A DNA stretch of 64,000 nucleotides from JADJWR01 sp964610575 (GCA_964610575.1 CAZSYX010000004.1:1-64000); one strand, 5' to 3'. Numbered from the stretch's first letter, positions 8,970-18,317 are shown. Numbers and translations are program-made. The notes: generated by a model not told the origin, from the letters alone.

Positions 8970-9599
8970 TCAGCGCACCAGGTCGGGCCTGACCGGCACA
9001 TTGCGCCATTCGGACAGCAGCGTCCAGTCCCGGCTGGTGATGGCGCCGATCTGGAACGGTCGTGGCAGTTGCGTGGTGTCCAGCCGCATGCGCACCTGGG
9101 CCCAGTAGCTCGGCCCGGGGGTGAGTACGCCTCGCTCGACGACGGTCCAGTTGCTGACGCGGCGCAGGACGGCCAGCGCCTCGCCAAGCGTGTCGAACGG
9201 CAGCGCCAGTGTGCCGCGCGCCAGCCGGTACTCCCGGGTCAGCGGGCTGTAGCTCAGCCGGTAGGTCAGCGACGCGGCGACGCGGCGTTCGTCGAACCAG
9301 TACCAGCGCGACCGGTAAAGCTCGAAGTCGACCACGAAGTAAAGCGGCACGCCGCGGCTGACTGCGTCTTCCAGCGTCCACGGCAGGTCGAAGTCGAACG
9401 TGGCATCCAGGTCGATGCCGTCGCCATCGGCGGCGGGACGCAGTTCGGCGCTGCGGACCTCGATGCGGTCGCTCGCGCTGGCCGGCGCGGCGAGGCAAAA
9501 CAGCGCCCCCAACGCCAGGAGGGCGGCGCACAGCATGTGCCTGACCGGCGATGCTTTCGGCGCAGCGCCGTCGAGGACCGGACCGGCCGCGCGCAGCAT
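8970..9599 (-). CDS. DUF4390 family exported protein
   Basis: Exported protein of unknown function, usually found between rsmB and ntrY in betaproteobacteria. The first ATG lies seven bases after the rsmB stop, so the genes are co-transcribed; a second possible start is Met22 (9536), directly before the hydrophobic signal (LCAALLALGALFCLA) ending at a signal-peptidase-like AxA site (PASAS). The mature part is rich in beta-type segments and aromatic residues (FELYRSRWYWFDE). No catalytic motif is visible. Genetic linkage to the sensor kinase suggests an envelope role, which is inference. Confidence 0.88.
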   Translation of the reverse strand: MLRAAGPVLDGAAPKASPVRHMLCAALLALGALFCLAAPASASDRIEVRSAELRPAADGDGIDLDATFDFDLPWTLEDAVSRGVPLYFVVDFELYRSRWYWFDERRVAASLTYRLSYSPLTREYRLARGTLALPFDTLGEALAVLRRVSNWTVVERGVLTPGPSYWAQVRMRLDTTQLPRPFQIGAITSRDWTLLSEWRNVPVRPDLVR

Positions 9600-9605
9600 C
9601 GGGAT

Positions 9606-10955
9606 CTACGTCTTTTCGAAAATCGCGAAAAAGAAGCCGTCGTGAACGCTCGGCAGGCCCTCTGCCCAGGCCGTGCCATGTGTCGGCGGCAGCCGCAGCT
9701 GACCGCCGTCGATGCCGGGCAGGGCCAGCGGCCGGGCATCGCCATGCCGCGCCGCGAAGCGATCGGCCTGGCGCGGCCCCTCTTCGGCAAATACCGAGCA
9801 CACGACGTAGAGCAATCTACCAGCGGGCTCCAGCAGCGGCCACAGCGCGTCCAGCAATCGCGCCTGCAGCGTTGCTAATTGCGCAACATCAGCCGGCCGG
9901 CGTAGCCACGGGATGTCGGGATGTCGGCGCACGATGCCCGAGGCCGTGCACGGCGCATCGAGCAGGATGCGCTGGTAGCGCCCTTGCGCAAAGCGCTCCG
10001 GCTGCGCCGCGTCGGCGACATGCAGGCGGATCAGCGCGTGGCTGCGCGCGCGGGTGCGGCGCAGGTTCTCCTCGATACGCTCGGTCCGCGTCGCATCGAG
10101 TTCGACCGCGTCGATGGTGAGGTTATCGGCGACCTCGGCAAGGTGCGCCGTCTTGCCGCCGGGCGCGGCGCAGGCATCCAGGACGCGCATGCCGTCTTCG
10201 ACCTGCAGCAGTTGCACCGCCAGCTGGGCACCGGCGTCCTGCACCGAGACGTCACCCGTGACGAAGCCGGGAATGTCCGCCACCGGCAGCGGCGTGTGCA
10301 GCCAGACCGCGGTTGGACCGACCCGGCTCGCCTCGATGCCTTCGTCGTGCAGTCGCTGCAGATAGGCCTCGACACTGCCGCACCGCCGGTTGACGCGCAG
10401 CACAAGCGGCGGCACCTGCTGCTGCAGCTGCAGGATCCGCGCGAAGTGCGCCGGCTCGGCTTCGCGCAGAAGATCGATCCACCAGCGCGGCGCATTGAAG
10501 GCGACGGTCGGCTGCCGCTCGAGTTCCGGTCGCAGCGTCGGCATCCGGCGGATCGCGTTGCGCAGCACCGCATTGACGAAACCGGCGGCCGCGCGCGTTT
10601 CAGACTGCGCCTTGGCGGCCTGCACGGCCTGGTCGACCACGACGTAGCTCGCGTGGCGCGGCGCCAGCAGCTGTCCGAGCGCCACCGCAAGCAGCGACGA
10701 GACCGCCGGGTCGGGTGCGCGATGCGCGAGCTTGTCCAGCATCGCCTCGATCAGCGCCAGGTGCCGCGTTGCGCTGTAGGCGATGTCCTTCGCCGCCGCG
10801 GCCAGCCGCGGGTGGGCGGGTGCGGGCGTTGCCGCGGCGAACTCGTCCATCGCGCCGGCGAGCGCACGGTCGAGCGAATTGCCGCTGCGCAGCCCGCGCC
10901 AGGCCGCCGCCGCCACGCGCAGCGCATCGGCCAGCGGCGGCGCGTTGCCGTTCAT
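9606..10955 (-). CDS. rsmB: 16S rRNA m5C967 methyltransferase RsmB (Sun/Fmu)
   Basis: Transfers a methyl group from S-adenosylmethionine to C967 of 16S rRNA. The 449 residues have an N-terminal NusB-like helical RNA-binding domain (residues about 1-140, with VVDQAVQAAK and VNAVLRNA) and a C-terminal Rossmann methyltransferase domain. The SAM motif I is LDACAAPGGKT, and the two cysteines of the m5C mechanism are present in DAPCTASG (near 334) and VVCSVFAEEG (near 385). Its start overlaps the fmt stop by four bases, as commonly seen for the fmt-rsmB pair. Confidence 0.97.
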   Translation of the reverse strand: MNGNAPPLADALRVAAAAWRGLRSGNSLDRALAGAMDEFAAATPAPAHPRLAAAAKDIAYSATRHLALIEAMLDKLAHRAPDPAVSSLLAVALGQLLAPRHASYVVVDQAVQAAKAQSETRAAAGFVNAVLRNAIRRMPTLRPELERQPTVAFNAPRWWIDLLREAEPAHFARILQLQQQVPPLVLRVNRRCGSVEAYLQRLHDEGIEASRVGPTAVWLHTPLPVADIPGFVTGDVSVQDAGAQLAVQLLQVEDGMRVLDACAAPGGKTAHLAEVADNLTIDAVELDATRTERIEENLRRTRARSHALIRLHVADAAQPERFAQGRYQRILLDAPCTASGIVRRHPDIPWLRRPADVAQLATLQARLLDALWPLLEPAGRLLYVVCSVFAEEGPRQADRFAARHGDARPLALPGIDGGQLRLPPTHGTAWAEGLPSVHDGFFFAIFEKT

Positions 10956-11959
10956 GCGGCGGCGGCCGCCTCGGGGGGCGGGCCGGCGAGCACCTCGCCG
11001 ACAGCGATCGGCATGCCGGCAAGGAAGTCGGCGGCGTTCACTCGCCGGCCGCCGGGTCGCTGCAGTTCGCTCATCACCAGTGTGCCCTCGCCGCAGGCAA
11101 CGTGCAGTCCAGGTGCGCAGGTCGCCAGCACCGTGCCGGGCGAAGCACCGGCGTGGCCCGGCAGGGCACGCGCGCGCCAGAACTTCAGCGTCGCTTCGCC
11201 GCGGCGCGCGCAGGCAACCGGGAACGGATCGAACGCGCGGACCCGGCGGGCGAGCAGCTCGGCGTCGAGGGCGAAGTCGAGCCAGGCCTCGCGCTTGTCG
11301 AGCTTATGCGCGTAGGTCACACCTTCAGCGGGTTGCGGCAGCGCCTTCAACCGACCCGCCGTGCCTTCGCGCAGCGCATCGACGATCAAGCGCGCGCCGA
11401 TCGAGGCCAGGCGCGCGGTCAGCGTCGCCGTGCTGTCCTGCTCCAGGATCGGCGTCGATTCGGCGAGCAACATCGGGCCGGTATCGAGGCCGGCGTCCAT
11501 CTGCATGATCGTGATGCCGGTTACAGCGTCGCCGGCCTCGATCGCCCGCGCCACCGGTGCCGCGCCGCGCCAGCGCGGCAGCAGCGAGCCGTGGATGTTC
11601 AGTGCGGTGATGCGGCCGCAGCCTGCATCAGGCAGGCCGCGCGGGATGTCGAGCACGGCCTGCGGCAGGATCAGCCCGTAGGCGGCAACCACCATCACGT
11701 CCGCCTGTGCCGCCCGCAACTTTGCGTGCGCGGCGACGGCGGCCTCGCCGCCTTTCTTCAGGCTCAGCGACTGCGGCGTGGCGACTTCGATGCCGCGCGC
11801 CAGCGCCAGTTGCTTGACCGGGCTCGGCGCCAGCTTCATGCCGCGGCCGGCGGGGCGGTCCGGCTGGGTCAGCGCGAGCACCACCTCGAGCCCCGCGTCG
11901 ACGATTGCGGCCAGCGCGGTGGCGGCGAATTCGGGGGTGCCGGCGAAGACAATGCGCAT
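10952..11959 (-). CDS. fmt: Methionyl-tRNA formyltransferase
   Basis: Formylates initiator Met-tRNA using 10-formyl-tetrahydrofolate. The 335 residues match the usual length of about 315. The N-terminal formyltransferase fold begins MRIVFAGTPEFA and contains the signature LNIHGSLLPRWRGAAP with catalytic Asn/His, and the C-terminal OB-like domain follows residue 210. It is usually next to def (peptide deformylase); here def lies 2.5 kb upstream on the same strand, separated by two plus-strand genes. Confidence 0.97.
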   Translation of the reverse strand: MRIVFAGTPEFAATALAAIVDAGLEVVLALTQPDRPAGRGMKLAPSPVKQLALARGIEVATPQSLSLKKGGEAAVAAHAKLRAAQADVMVVAAYGLILPQAVLDIPRGLPDAGCGRITALNIHGSLLPRWRGAAPVARAIEAGDAVTGITIMQMDAGLDTGPMLLAESTPILEQDSTATLTARLASIGARLIVDALREGTAGRLKALPQPAEGVTYAHKLDKREAWLDFALDAELLARRVRAFDPFPVACARRGEATLKFWRARALPGHAGASPGTVLATCAPGLHVACGEGTLVMSELQRPGGRRVNAADFLAGMPIAVGEVLAGPPPEAAAAA

Positions 11960-12052
11960 GCGCGCATTCTAGGAGGAGCATGGCGGCGGCCCGCGGCGGC
12001 GTACGATCGGCGGAGGCGTGACGGCCTTGCAGCCGACATCAGGACAGACGAG

Positions 12053-13570
12053 ATGAGACCGCTGGGCGGGATCGACGCGCTTTTCCTCCACCTCGAAACG
12101 GCAGATACGCCGATGCACGTCGGCGCGCTGCATCTGCTCGACGCACCGGCCGATGGCGTCGACCTCTTTTCGGTCATTCGCCGTCATCTCGCTGAGCGCC
12201 TTGCGACCTCGCCCGTGTTCACGCGGCGCCTGCGCACGCTGCCGCTGGCGGTGGCCAATCCGGTCTGGGTCGACGGACGCGTCGACATGTCGCATCACCT
12301 GAAGCGGGTGCGGCTGCCGGTGCCGGGCACGCTGCGGCAACTCGAAACGACAGTGGCACGGCTGCATGGGCAACGGCTCGACCGCAGGCGGCCGCTGTGG
12401 CAGTTCTTCCTCATCGAGGGCCTCGCCGACGGCGGCTATGCGCTGTATTCGAAGCTGCACCATGCAGCCATCGATGGCGCTGCCGGCGTCGTGCTGGCAC
12501 AGGCGCTGCTCGACGCCGAGCCCGACACCGCCGCAGCGAGGCGGGAGATTCGCGACGACAGCTCTCCCGCAAGGGCAGAGGAGCCGGCGCCGGGCGGGGT
12601 GAAGCTGCTCGCTGCCGCGCTCGCGCACAACGGCCGTGCCGGCATCAGTCTGCTGCAGCAGGCGCCGTCGCTCGCGCGCGCGGCGTTCGGCGCGCTCAGG
12701 GGCGGCGGTAGCGGCATGCTCGCGGCCTGGGCCCGCCACCTCAGCCTCGCGCCCGAAACGGTCTTCAACCAGTCGATCGACGGCCGCCGCAGCATTGCCA
12801 CGGCAAGGCTCCCGCTGGCGACATTGCAGGCCATCGCCGCCGCGCAGGAGGTGACGCTCAACGACGTAGTGCTGGCGGTCGTCGGCGGCGCACTGCGCGA
12901 ATACCTCGACGCACGCGACCAACTGCCGGACAAGTCGCTGCTGGCGGCGATGCCGGTGTCCTTGCGCGCCAGCGGCGACCAGCAGATGAACACGCAGGCA
13001 ACGATGGCGCAGGCGAGCCTTGCCACCGACATCGCCGATCCGCTCGAGCGGCTGCGCGCCGTTCATGTCGCGGCCGGTGCGGCCAAGGCGATGTCGCGTG
13101 GACTGCAGCCGGCCTTCGGCCTGTCGTTGCCCTCTTTCGGATTGCCCTGGCTGCTCACCGCTGCCGCCGCGCTGTACGGCAGCGGGCTGGCCGAGCGGCT
13201 GCCGCGGCTGGCCAACGTGGTCGTCTCCAATGTGCCCGGGCCGCCGATGCCGCTCTACATCGCCGGCGCGCGGCTGCGCACCTGGTGGCCGCTGTCGATC
13301 GTCGAGCACGGGCTCGGGCTCAACATCACCGTGATGCGCTACACGGATTCGCTGGATTTCGGCCTGGTGGCGGCGCAGCGGCTGGTGCCCGATGCCGCGC
13401 CGCTGGCGCAGTCGCTGCGCGCCGCCTTCGATGAGCTTGCCGCACTGGCGCTGCCACCGCTGCCGAAGCGCAGGCGGGCATCGGCGAAGCCGCGCCGCGC
13501 GGATCGAACCACTGCCACGCCTGCGCGCGCGCCGCGCAAACCGCGCAGCAGCCGGCGCGAGGCCGACTGA
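12053..13570 (+). CDS. Wax ester synthase/diacylglycerol acyltransferase (WS/DGAT)
   Basis: Acyl-CoA-dependent acyltransferase that makes wax esters or triacylglycerols for storage lipid. The start at 12053 gives the typical N-terminus MRPLGGIDALFLHLET; the open frame upstream runs antisense to fmt and rsmB and is not coding. The active-site motif HHxxxDG is present as HHAAIDG near residue 138, followed by the later conserved VVSNVPGPPMPLY. Length is 505 residues, about 40 more than typical because of a strongly basic C-terminal tail (Lys/Arg/Ala/Pro, residues about 468-505). The gene and the next one sit between def and fmt on the opposite strand, suggesting insertion into a conserved neighbourhood. 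Confidence 0.93.
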   Translation: MRPLGGIDALFLHLETADTPMHVGALHLLDAPADGVDLFSVIRRHLAERLATSPVFTRRLRTLPLAVANPVWVDGRVDMSHHLKRVRLPVPGTLRQLETTVARLHGQRLDRRRPLWQFFLIEGLADGGYALYSKLHHAAIDGAAGVVLAQALLDAEPDTAAARREIRDDSSPARAEEPAPGGVKLLAAALAHNGRAGISLLQQAPSLARAAFGALRGGGSGMLAAWARHLSLAPETVFNQSIDGRRSIATARLPLATLQAIAAAQEVTLNDVVLAVVGGALREYLDARDQLPDKSLLAAMPVSLRASGDQQMNTQATMAQASLATDIADPLERLRAVHVAAGAAKAMSRGLQPAFGLSLPSFGLPWLLTAAAALYGSGLAERLPRLANVVVSNVPGPPMPLYIAGARLRTWWPLSIVEHGLGLNITVMRYTDSLDFGLVAAQRLVPDAAPLAQSLRAAFDELAALALPPLPKRRRASAKPRRADRTTATPARAPRKPRSSRREAD

Positions 13571-13602
13571 GCCGCCTCGCCGCCTTCGACGCCGGGAGAT
13601 CG

Positions 13603-14511
13603 ATGCCTACCGTGACAGTCAGCGGGCTGACGATCGACTACGAGGTGCGCGGCGCAGCGGGCGCGCCGCCGCTGCTGGCGATCATGGGCCTGAGCATGCC
13701 GGCGGCGGCCTGGCCGCCGGCGCTGGTTGACCTGCTCATCGAGCGCGGTGCCCGCGTGATCACCTTCGACAACCGGGACGCCGGCGGCTCGACGAAGTTC
13801 AGCGGCGTGCGGACAATTCCGGTGCCGATGGCCATTGCGCGCGCCGCGCTGAGGCTGCCCGTGCCGGCGCCCTACACGCTGCACGACATGGCCGCCGACG
13901 CGGTCGGCCTGCTCGATGCGCTCGGCATCGCGCGGGCGCACATCGTCGGCGTGTCGATGGGCGGCATGATCGCCCAGCTAATGGCGGCGAATTACCCGCA
14001 GCGGGTCATGAGCCTGACGTCGATCATGTCGTCGACCGGCAACGCGAGCCCGCGGGTGGCTTGGGGGCGTCCGCGGGCTATCCGCGCCGTCCTGCGACGA
14101 CCGAAGGATCCGCGCGACCTGCAGTCGCTCATCGACGGCCTGGAGCGCAAGTTCAGCGTGATCGGCACGCCGATGGCGCCGCAGGAGCGCGCCGCCCAGC
14201 GGGCGCATTACGAGCGCATCGCCCGCCGCGGCCTGGACACGGCCGCCTCGCGCCGGCAGCTGCTCGCGGTGCTTGCCACCGGCGACCGGCGCGAGTGGCT
14301 GAAACGGATCACCGCGCCGACATTGGTGCTGCACGGCCGCCTCGATCCGCTGCTGCCTGTGGCGGCGGGCATCGAAACCGCCGAGTCCATCCCCGGCGCG
14401 AAACTGGTCGTCATCGAAGGCATGGGCCATGACCTGCCGCCGGCGCTGCTGCCGCGGATCGCCGACGAGATCGCGTCGATCGCCGCGCTGCCGGCCAGGG
14501 CTCCTGCCTGA
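13603..14511 (+). CDS. Alpha/beta hydrolase
   Basis: Cytoplasmic alpha/beta-hydrolase fold enzyme of 302 residues, probably an esterase or lipase. The nucleophile elbow is GVSMGG near residue 114, the oxyanion region is IMGLSM near 27, and the late catalytic Asp (HGRLDPLLP) and His (EGMGHDLP) are both present. The segment FDNRDAGGS resembles that of the EstB/tetracycline-type esterase group. It follows the WS/DGAT gene by 32 bases on the same strand, so the pair may be one transcript for making and mobilising storage lipid; the substrate is inferred only from context. Confidence 0.88.
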   Translation: MPTVTVSGLTIDYEVRGAAGAPPLLAIMGLSMPAAAWPPALVDLLIERGARVITFDNRDAGGSTKFSGVRTIPVPMAIARAALRLPVPAPYTLHDMAADAVGLLDALGIARAHIVGVSMGGMIAQLMAANYPQRVMSLTSIMSSTGNASPRVAWGRPRAIRAVLRRPKDPRDLQSLIDGLERKFSVIGTPMAPQERAAQRAHYERIARRGLDTAASRRQLLAVLATGDRREWLKRITAPTLVLHGRLDPLLPVAAGIETAESIPGAKLVVIEGMGHDLPPALLPRIADEIASIAALPARAPA

Positions 14512-14520
14512 GCCGGGCTG

Positions 14521-15030
14521 CTAGGCGGCCTCGCGCGCCTTGCGCTTCTTCAGCTTGGTGCGGATGCGATCCTGCTTCAGCGCCGACAGGTAGTCGACAA
14601 AGACCTTGCCGGTCAGGTGATCCATCTCGTGCTGCACGCAGACTGCGAGCAGCCCCTCGCAGTCGAGCTCGAACGTCTTGCCATCGGCGTCCTGCGCGCG
14701 CACGCGAACGCGTGCCGGCCGCCGGACCTCGTCGTAGATGTCGGGCACTGACAGGCAGCCTTCCTCGCACACGACGGTTTCGTCCGAGGCCCAGGTGATC
14801 CGGGGGTTGATGAAGACGCGCAGCTGGTCCTTGGTCTCGGACACGTCCATGACGATCAGCTGGATGTGCTGGTCGACCTGCGTGGCGGCCAGGCCGACCC
14901 CCGGCGCGGCATACATGGTCTCGGCCATGTCGCTGATCAACCGGCGCAGGCTGGCGTCGAAGGCCGTGACCGGGCGGGCGACGGTGCGCAGCCGCGGATC
15001 GGGATACTCGAGGATGGTCAGCTTGGCCAA
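14521..15030 (-). CDS. def: Peptide deformylase
   Basis: Metalloenzyme that removes the formyl group from new N-termini. All three family motifs are present: GVGLAATQ (residues about 44-51), EGCLS (about 88-92) and QHEMDH (about 131-136), giving the Cys and two His metal ligands plus the catalytic Glu. The 169 residues are normal in length, with a Lys/Arg-rich C-terminal end. It converges with the alpha/beta hydrolase gene across 9 bases and diverges from the LysM gene. Confidence 0.97.
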   Translation of the reverse strand: MAKLTILEYPDPRLRTVARPVTAFDASLRRLISDMAETMYAAPGVGLAATQVDQHIQLIVMDVSETKDQLRVFINPRITWASDETVVCEEGCLSVPDIYDEVRRPARVRVRAQDADGKTFELDCEGLLAVCVQHEMDHLTGKVFVDYLSALKQDRIRTKLKKRKAREAA

Positions 15031-15267
15031 GGTCTGTCTTCAGGCGTCGGGTCGATACTGCATTGTGCGGGCGAGCCGTTACGATGCCCACCGATCATCC
15101 GCAAGGCCTTGACTTCGCCGCTTGGGCTAATCGCTTCGGCTGAGCGATATCCGTTGCGGCATCAAGCCCCTACGGGCAGAATTTTAAGCAGTCTCTGATG
15201 TTGTGGCGCTGCCTCGGCGGCGCACCCATCGTCAGTTGCCGCGATTGATCCGCGCCTGGGAGTCTCA

Positions 15268-16437
15268 ATGTTCGCGCTCCAGCAATCCATCCGCAGTGCC
15301 GCGCTGCGCGCCGGCAAGGTGGCCGTGGCGACGGCCCTCGTCGCCGGCCCGGCCATTGCGGCCGCTCAGCCGGCCACGGTCCGCTATCCGGTCACCGAGG
15401 AGCAGCGGCAGACGGCCAGCCAGGTCGCGCAACTCGGTGTTCCGCTGTCGGCGCTGGCCGCTAATGCGCCGGACAGCTACACGGTGAAGCGCGGCGACAC
15501 CCTGTGGGACATCTCGAGCATCTTTCTCACCAGCCCGTGGCGCTGGCCCGAACTGTGGGGGATGAACAAGGAGCAGATTGCCAATCCGCACCTGATCTAT
15601 CCGGGGCAGACACTGCGGCTCGTCAAGAGCGACGGCCGGGCGCGGCTCGAGGTCGCCGGCGGCGAGACCGCGCAGGCGGGCGACGTGGTCAGGCTGTCGC
15701 CGGCCGTGCGTGATGTCAGCGGCGATCGGGAGGCGATCCCCAGCATTCCCAACCGCGTGATCGAGCCTTTCCTGTCGAAGCCGGCGGTGGTTTCGCCGGA
15801 GGAACTGGCCAAGTACCCGCGCATCGTCGCCACCCAGGAAGGTCGCGTCTATCTGGGCGTCGGCGACACCGCCTATGCGCGCGGCATCACCGACGACAAG
15901 GTCGATCGCTACCACGTCTTTCGCCCCGCCCGCCCGCTGTACGACCCGGACGACGTCGAGCGGCGCAGGCCGATCGCCCACGAGGCGTTCTATCTCGGTG
16001 TCGCGCAGATGACCAAAGGGGGCGAGGTCGCCACCATGAAGATCCTGGAGAGCACCCAGGAGATCGGCATCGGTGACCGCCTGGTGCCGATTACGCGCCT
16101 GCCGGTGATGGCCTACGTGCCGCGCCGGCCGGATGCGCCGATCGACGGCCGCATCGTCTCGGTCTACGGCCACCTGACCGAAACCGGCACGCAGGGCATC
16201 GTCGCGCTGAACCGGGGCGCCCGCCACGGCGTGCAGGTCGGCTATGTGCTCGCGCTGCTCGATATCGGCGAGTCGGTGCTCGACCGCACCAGCGACCGGC
16301 GCGAGGTCATCAAGCTGCCGGACGAGCGCATCGGCGCGATGTTCGTCTTCCGCGTGTTCGACGAGATCTCCTACGCGCTGGTGCTGCGGGTGACCAAGCC
16401 GGTCAAGGTCGGCGACCGCTTCGTCCAGCCCGACTAG
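15268..16437 (+). CDS. LysM-domain exported protein
   Basis: Exported protein that should bind peptidoglycan. A hydrophobic signal region (residues about 15-36, ending in Ala-rich PAIAAAQ) precedes one LysM motif at about 70-118 (YTVKRGDTLWDISSIFL through NPHLIYPGQTLRLV). The remaining 270 residues carry no enzyme motif I recognise. This LysM-dprA-smg-topoisomerase order, divergent from def, is conserved in betaproteobacteria. The 237-base divergent spacer to def holds no gene and no convincing promoter hexamers. Confidence 0.9.
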   Translation: MFALQQSIRSAALRAGKVAVATALVAGPAIAAAQPATVRYPVTEEQRQTASQVAQLGVPLSALAANAPDSYTVKRGDTLWDISSIFLTSPWRWPELWGMNKEQIANPHLIYPGQTLRLVKSDGRARLEVAGGETAQAGDVVRLSPAVRDVSGDREAIPSIPNRVIEPFLSKPAVVSPEELAKYPRIVATQEGRVYLGVGDTAYARGITDDKVDRYHVFRPARPLYDPDDVERRRPIAHEAFYLGVAQMTKGGEVATMKILESTQEIGIGDRLVPITRLPVMAYVPRRPDAPIDGRIVSVYGHLTETGTQGIVALNRGARHGVQVGYVLALLDIGESVLDRTSDRREVIKLPDERIGAMFVFRVFDEISYALVLRVTKPVKVGDRFVQPD

Positions 16438-16463
16438 AAGCCTGTACGACGGGCGTGCATCTG

Positions 16464-16492
16464 AACGGCCGCCTCGGGCGGCCGTTTCGCTT
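16464..16492 (+). terminator. Terminator hairpin after the LysM gene
   Basis: A perfect 10-bp stem (arms 16464-16473 and 16477-16486, loop TCG) starts 27 bases after the stop and is followed by a broken T-tract (TCGCTTTCC). It probably ends the LysM transcript, leaving dprA with its own promoter. Confidence 0.65.
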
Positions 16493-16581
16493 TCCTGCGC
16501 TGCAAACGCCGGGCCGGATTTCGTCGCGCGCTGTCGGATATTCGTGTCGAGCGATGCGCCGGCCGACGCTACGCTTGCGCC

Positions 16582-17682
16582 ATGGAACCTGCCGAACGCG
16601 CTGCCTGGCTGCGGCTGACACTGACCCCCGAGATCGGTCCGCGCACGGCTCGCATGCTGCTTGCCGCCTATGGCCTGCCGGATGCGATCTTCGCCGCCGG
16701 TCGGCAATCGCTGGCGCGCTATGTGCCGGAGTCGTTGGCCGGCATGCTCGCTGCGCCGGCCACAGCCGCGGTCACCAGTGCGGTGCAGGCGGCCGAACGG
16801 TGGCTGGAACTCGATCCGTCGCATGCGCTGCTGACGCTGGCCGACGACGACTACCCGCCGCTGCTGCTGGCCACTGTCGATCCGCCGCCGGTGCTGTTTG
16901 CCGTCGGGCGGCGCGAACTGGTGCAGCGCCCGGCGCTGGCCATCGTCGGCAGTCGCAGCGCCACGCAGCAGGGTGCGGCCAACGCGGAAGCCTTTGCGCA
17001 GCACCTGGCGCGGGCCGGGCTCACCATCGTCAGCGGCCTGGCGCTGGGCATCGACGCGGCGGCGCACCGCGGCGCGCTCAAGGCGCTCGAAGACGGCGCG
17101 GCGGCCTCGACGATCGCCGTGCTCGGCACCGGTGTCGATGTCGTCTATCCGGCCAGCAATCGCGCCTTGTACGAGGCAATTCGCAGCCGCGGCCTGCTGC
17201 TTTCCGAGTTTGCGCTCGGCACGCCGGGCATCGCGCACAACTTCCCGCGTCGCAACCGCATCATCAGCGGCCTGGCGCGCGGCGTGCTGGTGGTCGAGGC
17301 CGCCCTGCGCTCGGGCAGCCTGATCACCGCGCGTCTGGCGGCGGAGAGCGGCCGCGAGGTGTTCGCGCTGCCGGGCTCCATCCATTCGCCGACGGCGCGC
17401 GGCTGCCACCGGCTGATCAAGGACGGTGCCAAGCTGGTCGAGTCGGCGCAGGACATCCTCGACGAACTGCGCATAGAGGCGAGCGTCGGCGACAGGCGGG
17501 CGCCCCGGCCCGCCGCGCACGACGCGCTGCTGGCGGCGCTCGGCTTCGACCCGGTCGACCTCGACACGCTGGCGGCGCGCACCGGCCGCGACGCCGGCAG
17601 CCTGACCGCCGAGCTGCTCGAGCTTGAACTGGCCCAAGATGTTGAGCGTCTGCCCGGTAACCGCTACCAGCGGTTGCGGTAG
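16582..17682 (+). CDS. dprA: DNA-processing protein DprA
   Basis: Loads RecA onto incoming single-stranded DNA during natural transformation. The 366 residues contain the DprA Rossmann fold: GSRSATQQG near residue 123, SGLALGIDAAAH near 152, and the conserved FPRRNRIISGLARGVLVVEA. A C-terminal winged-helix region (LDTLAARTGRDAGSLTAELLELEL) follows after about residue 300. DprA is widespread in bacteria that are not known to be competent, so presence does not prove transformation. It precedes smg on the same strand. Confidence 0.96.
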   Translation: MEPAERAAWLRLTLTPEIGPRTARMLLAAYGLPDAIFAAGRQSLARYVPESLAGMLAAPATAAVTSAVQAAERWLELDPSHALLTLADDDYPPLLLATVDPPPVLFAVGRRELVQRPALAIVGSRSATQQGAANAEAFAQHLARAGLTIVSGLALGIDAAAHRGALKALEDGAAASTIAVLGTGVDVVYPASNRALYEAIRSRGLLLSEFALGTPGIAHNFPRRNRIISGLARGVLVVEAALRSGSLITARLAAESGREVFALPGSIHSPTARGCHRLIKDGAKLVESAQDILDELRIEASVGDRRAPRPAAHDALLAALGFDPVDLDTLAARTGRDAGSLTAELLELELAQDVERLPGNRYQRLR

Positions 17683-17739
17683 CGCTGCGACGAAATGTTT
17701 GCCAGCACGCTCTTTCGCCGCTACATTGGCGTCGAACCG

Positions 17740-18198
17740 ATGTTCGACGTCCTCGTCTACCTTTTCGAGAACTGCGCCGCCTTCCAGGCGTGCCGGGACG
17801 CCGACTCCATCACGCAGCAGCTGGCCGAGGCGGGCTTCGACGACGAAGAGATCACCGACGCCATCGCCTGGCTGCGCGACCTCGATCAGGTCACCAGCGA
17901 CAACATCGCGCTGCGCGCGCCGACTGCCGGCGCCTTCCGCGTCTACGCCGGATTCGAGGTCGGCCGCCTGACGCCGCCCGGCATCGCCTTCCTGACCTTC
18001 CTCGAGACCGAGGGGCAGCTGACCCCGACCCAGCGCGAGATCGTCATCGAGCGCGCGCTGGCCGTGCGCGAGGCGCCGGTGGCGCTGGCCAAGCTGAAGG
18101 TCATCGTACTGATGGTGCTGTGGAGCCAGCAGGCGGACATCGACGCGCTGATGCTCGAGGAACTCCTCGACGACGGCGCCGACCGCGAAATGCATTGA
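17740..18198 (+). CDS. smg: Smg family protein (DUF494)
   Basis: Small conserved protein of unknown molecular function, found next to dprA in beta- and gammaproteobacteria. I start it at MFDVLVYLFENC (152 residues) because that is where family members begin; an upstream in-frame ATG at 17695 would add 15 residues, and neither start has a strong Shine-Dalgarno. The protein is acidic and helical, with the characteristic LDEEITDAIAWL-like segment and ending DGADREMH. Confidence 0.9.
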   Translation: MFDVLVYLFENCAAFQACRDADSITQQLAEAGFDDEEITDAIAWLRDLDQVTSDNIALRAPTAGAFRVYAGFEVGRLTPPGIAFLTFLETEGQLTPTQREIVIERALAVREAPVALAKLKVIVLMVLWSQQADIDALMLEELLDDGADREMH

Positions 18199-18280
18199 TA
18201 TCAAAGCCTTGACGGCGGACAGCGGCAGCCGCGTTTGCATGCCGGTCCCGTTTCGTTGTTATCCTGAAAAAAGACAGAAG

Positions 18281-18299
18281 GCCGCCGCGGGCGGCTTTT
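18281..18299 (+). terminator. Terminator-like hairpin between smg and topB
   Basis: GCCGCC, a 3-base loop GCG, then GGCGGC and TTTT, preceded by an A-rich stretch (GAAAAAAG). It fits a short intrinsic terminator for dprA-smg. The tetra-T ends only 18 bases before the topoisomerase start, so it could also form in that leader. Confidence 0.6.
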
Positions 18300-18317
18300 G
18301 CATCTGGAAATTCCCCG

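Noticed and set aside
10715..12052. Upstream extension of the WS/DGAT frame giving a 951-residue protein
   Set aside because: It is antisense to rsmB and fmt, is Arg-rich and lacks similarity; the family N-terminus begins at 12053.
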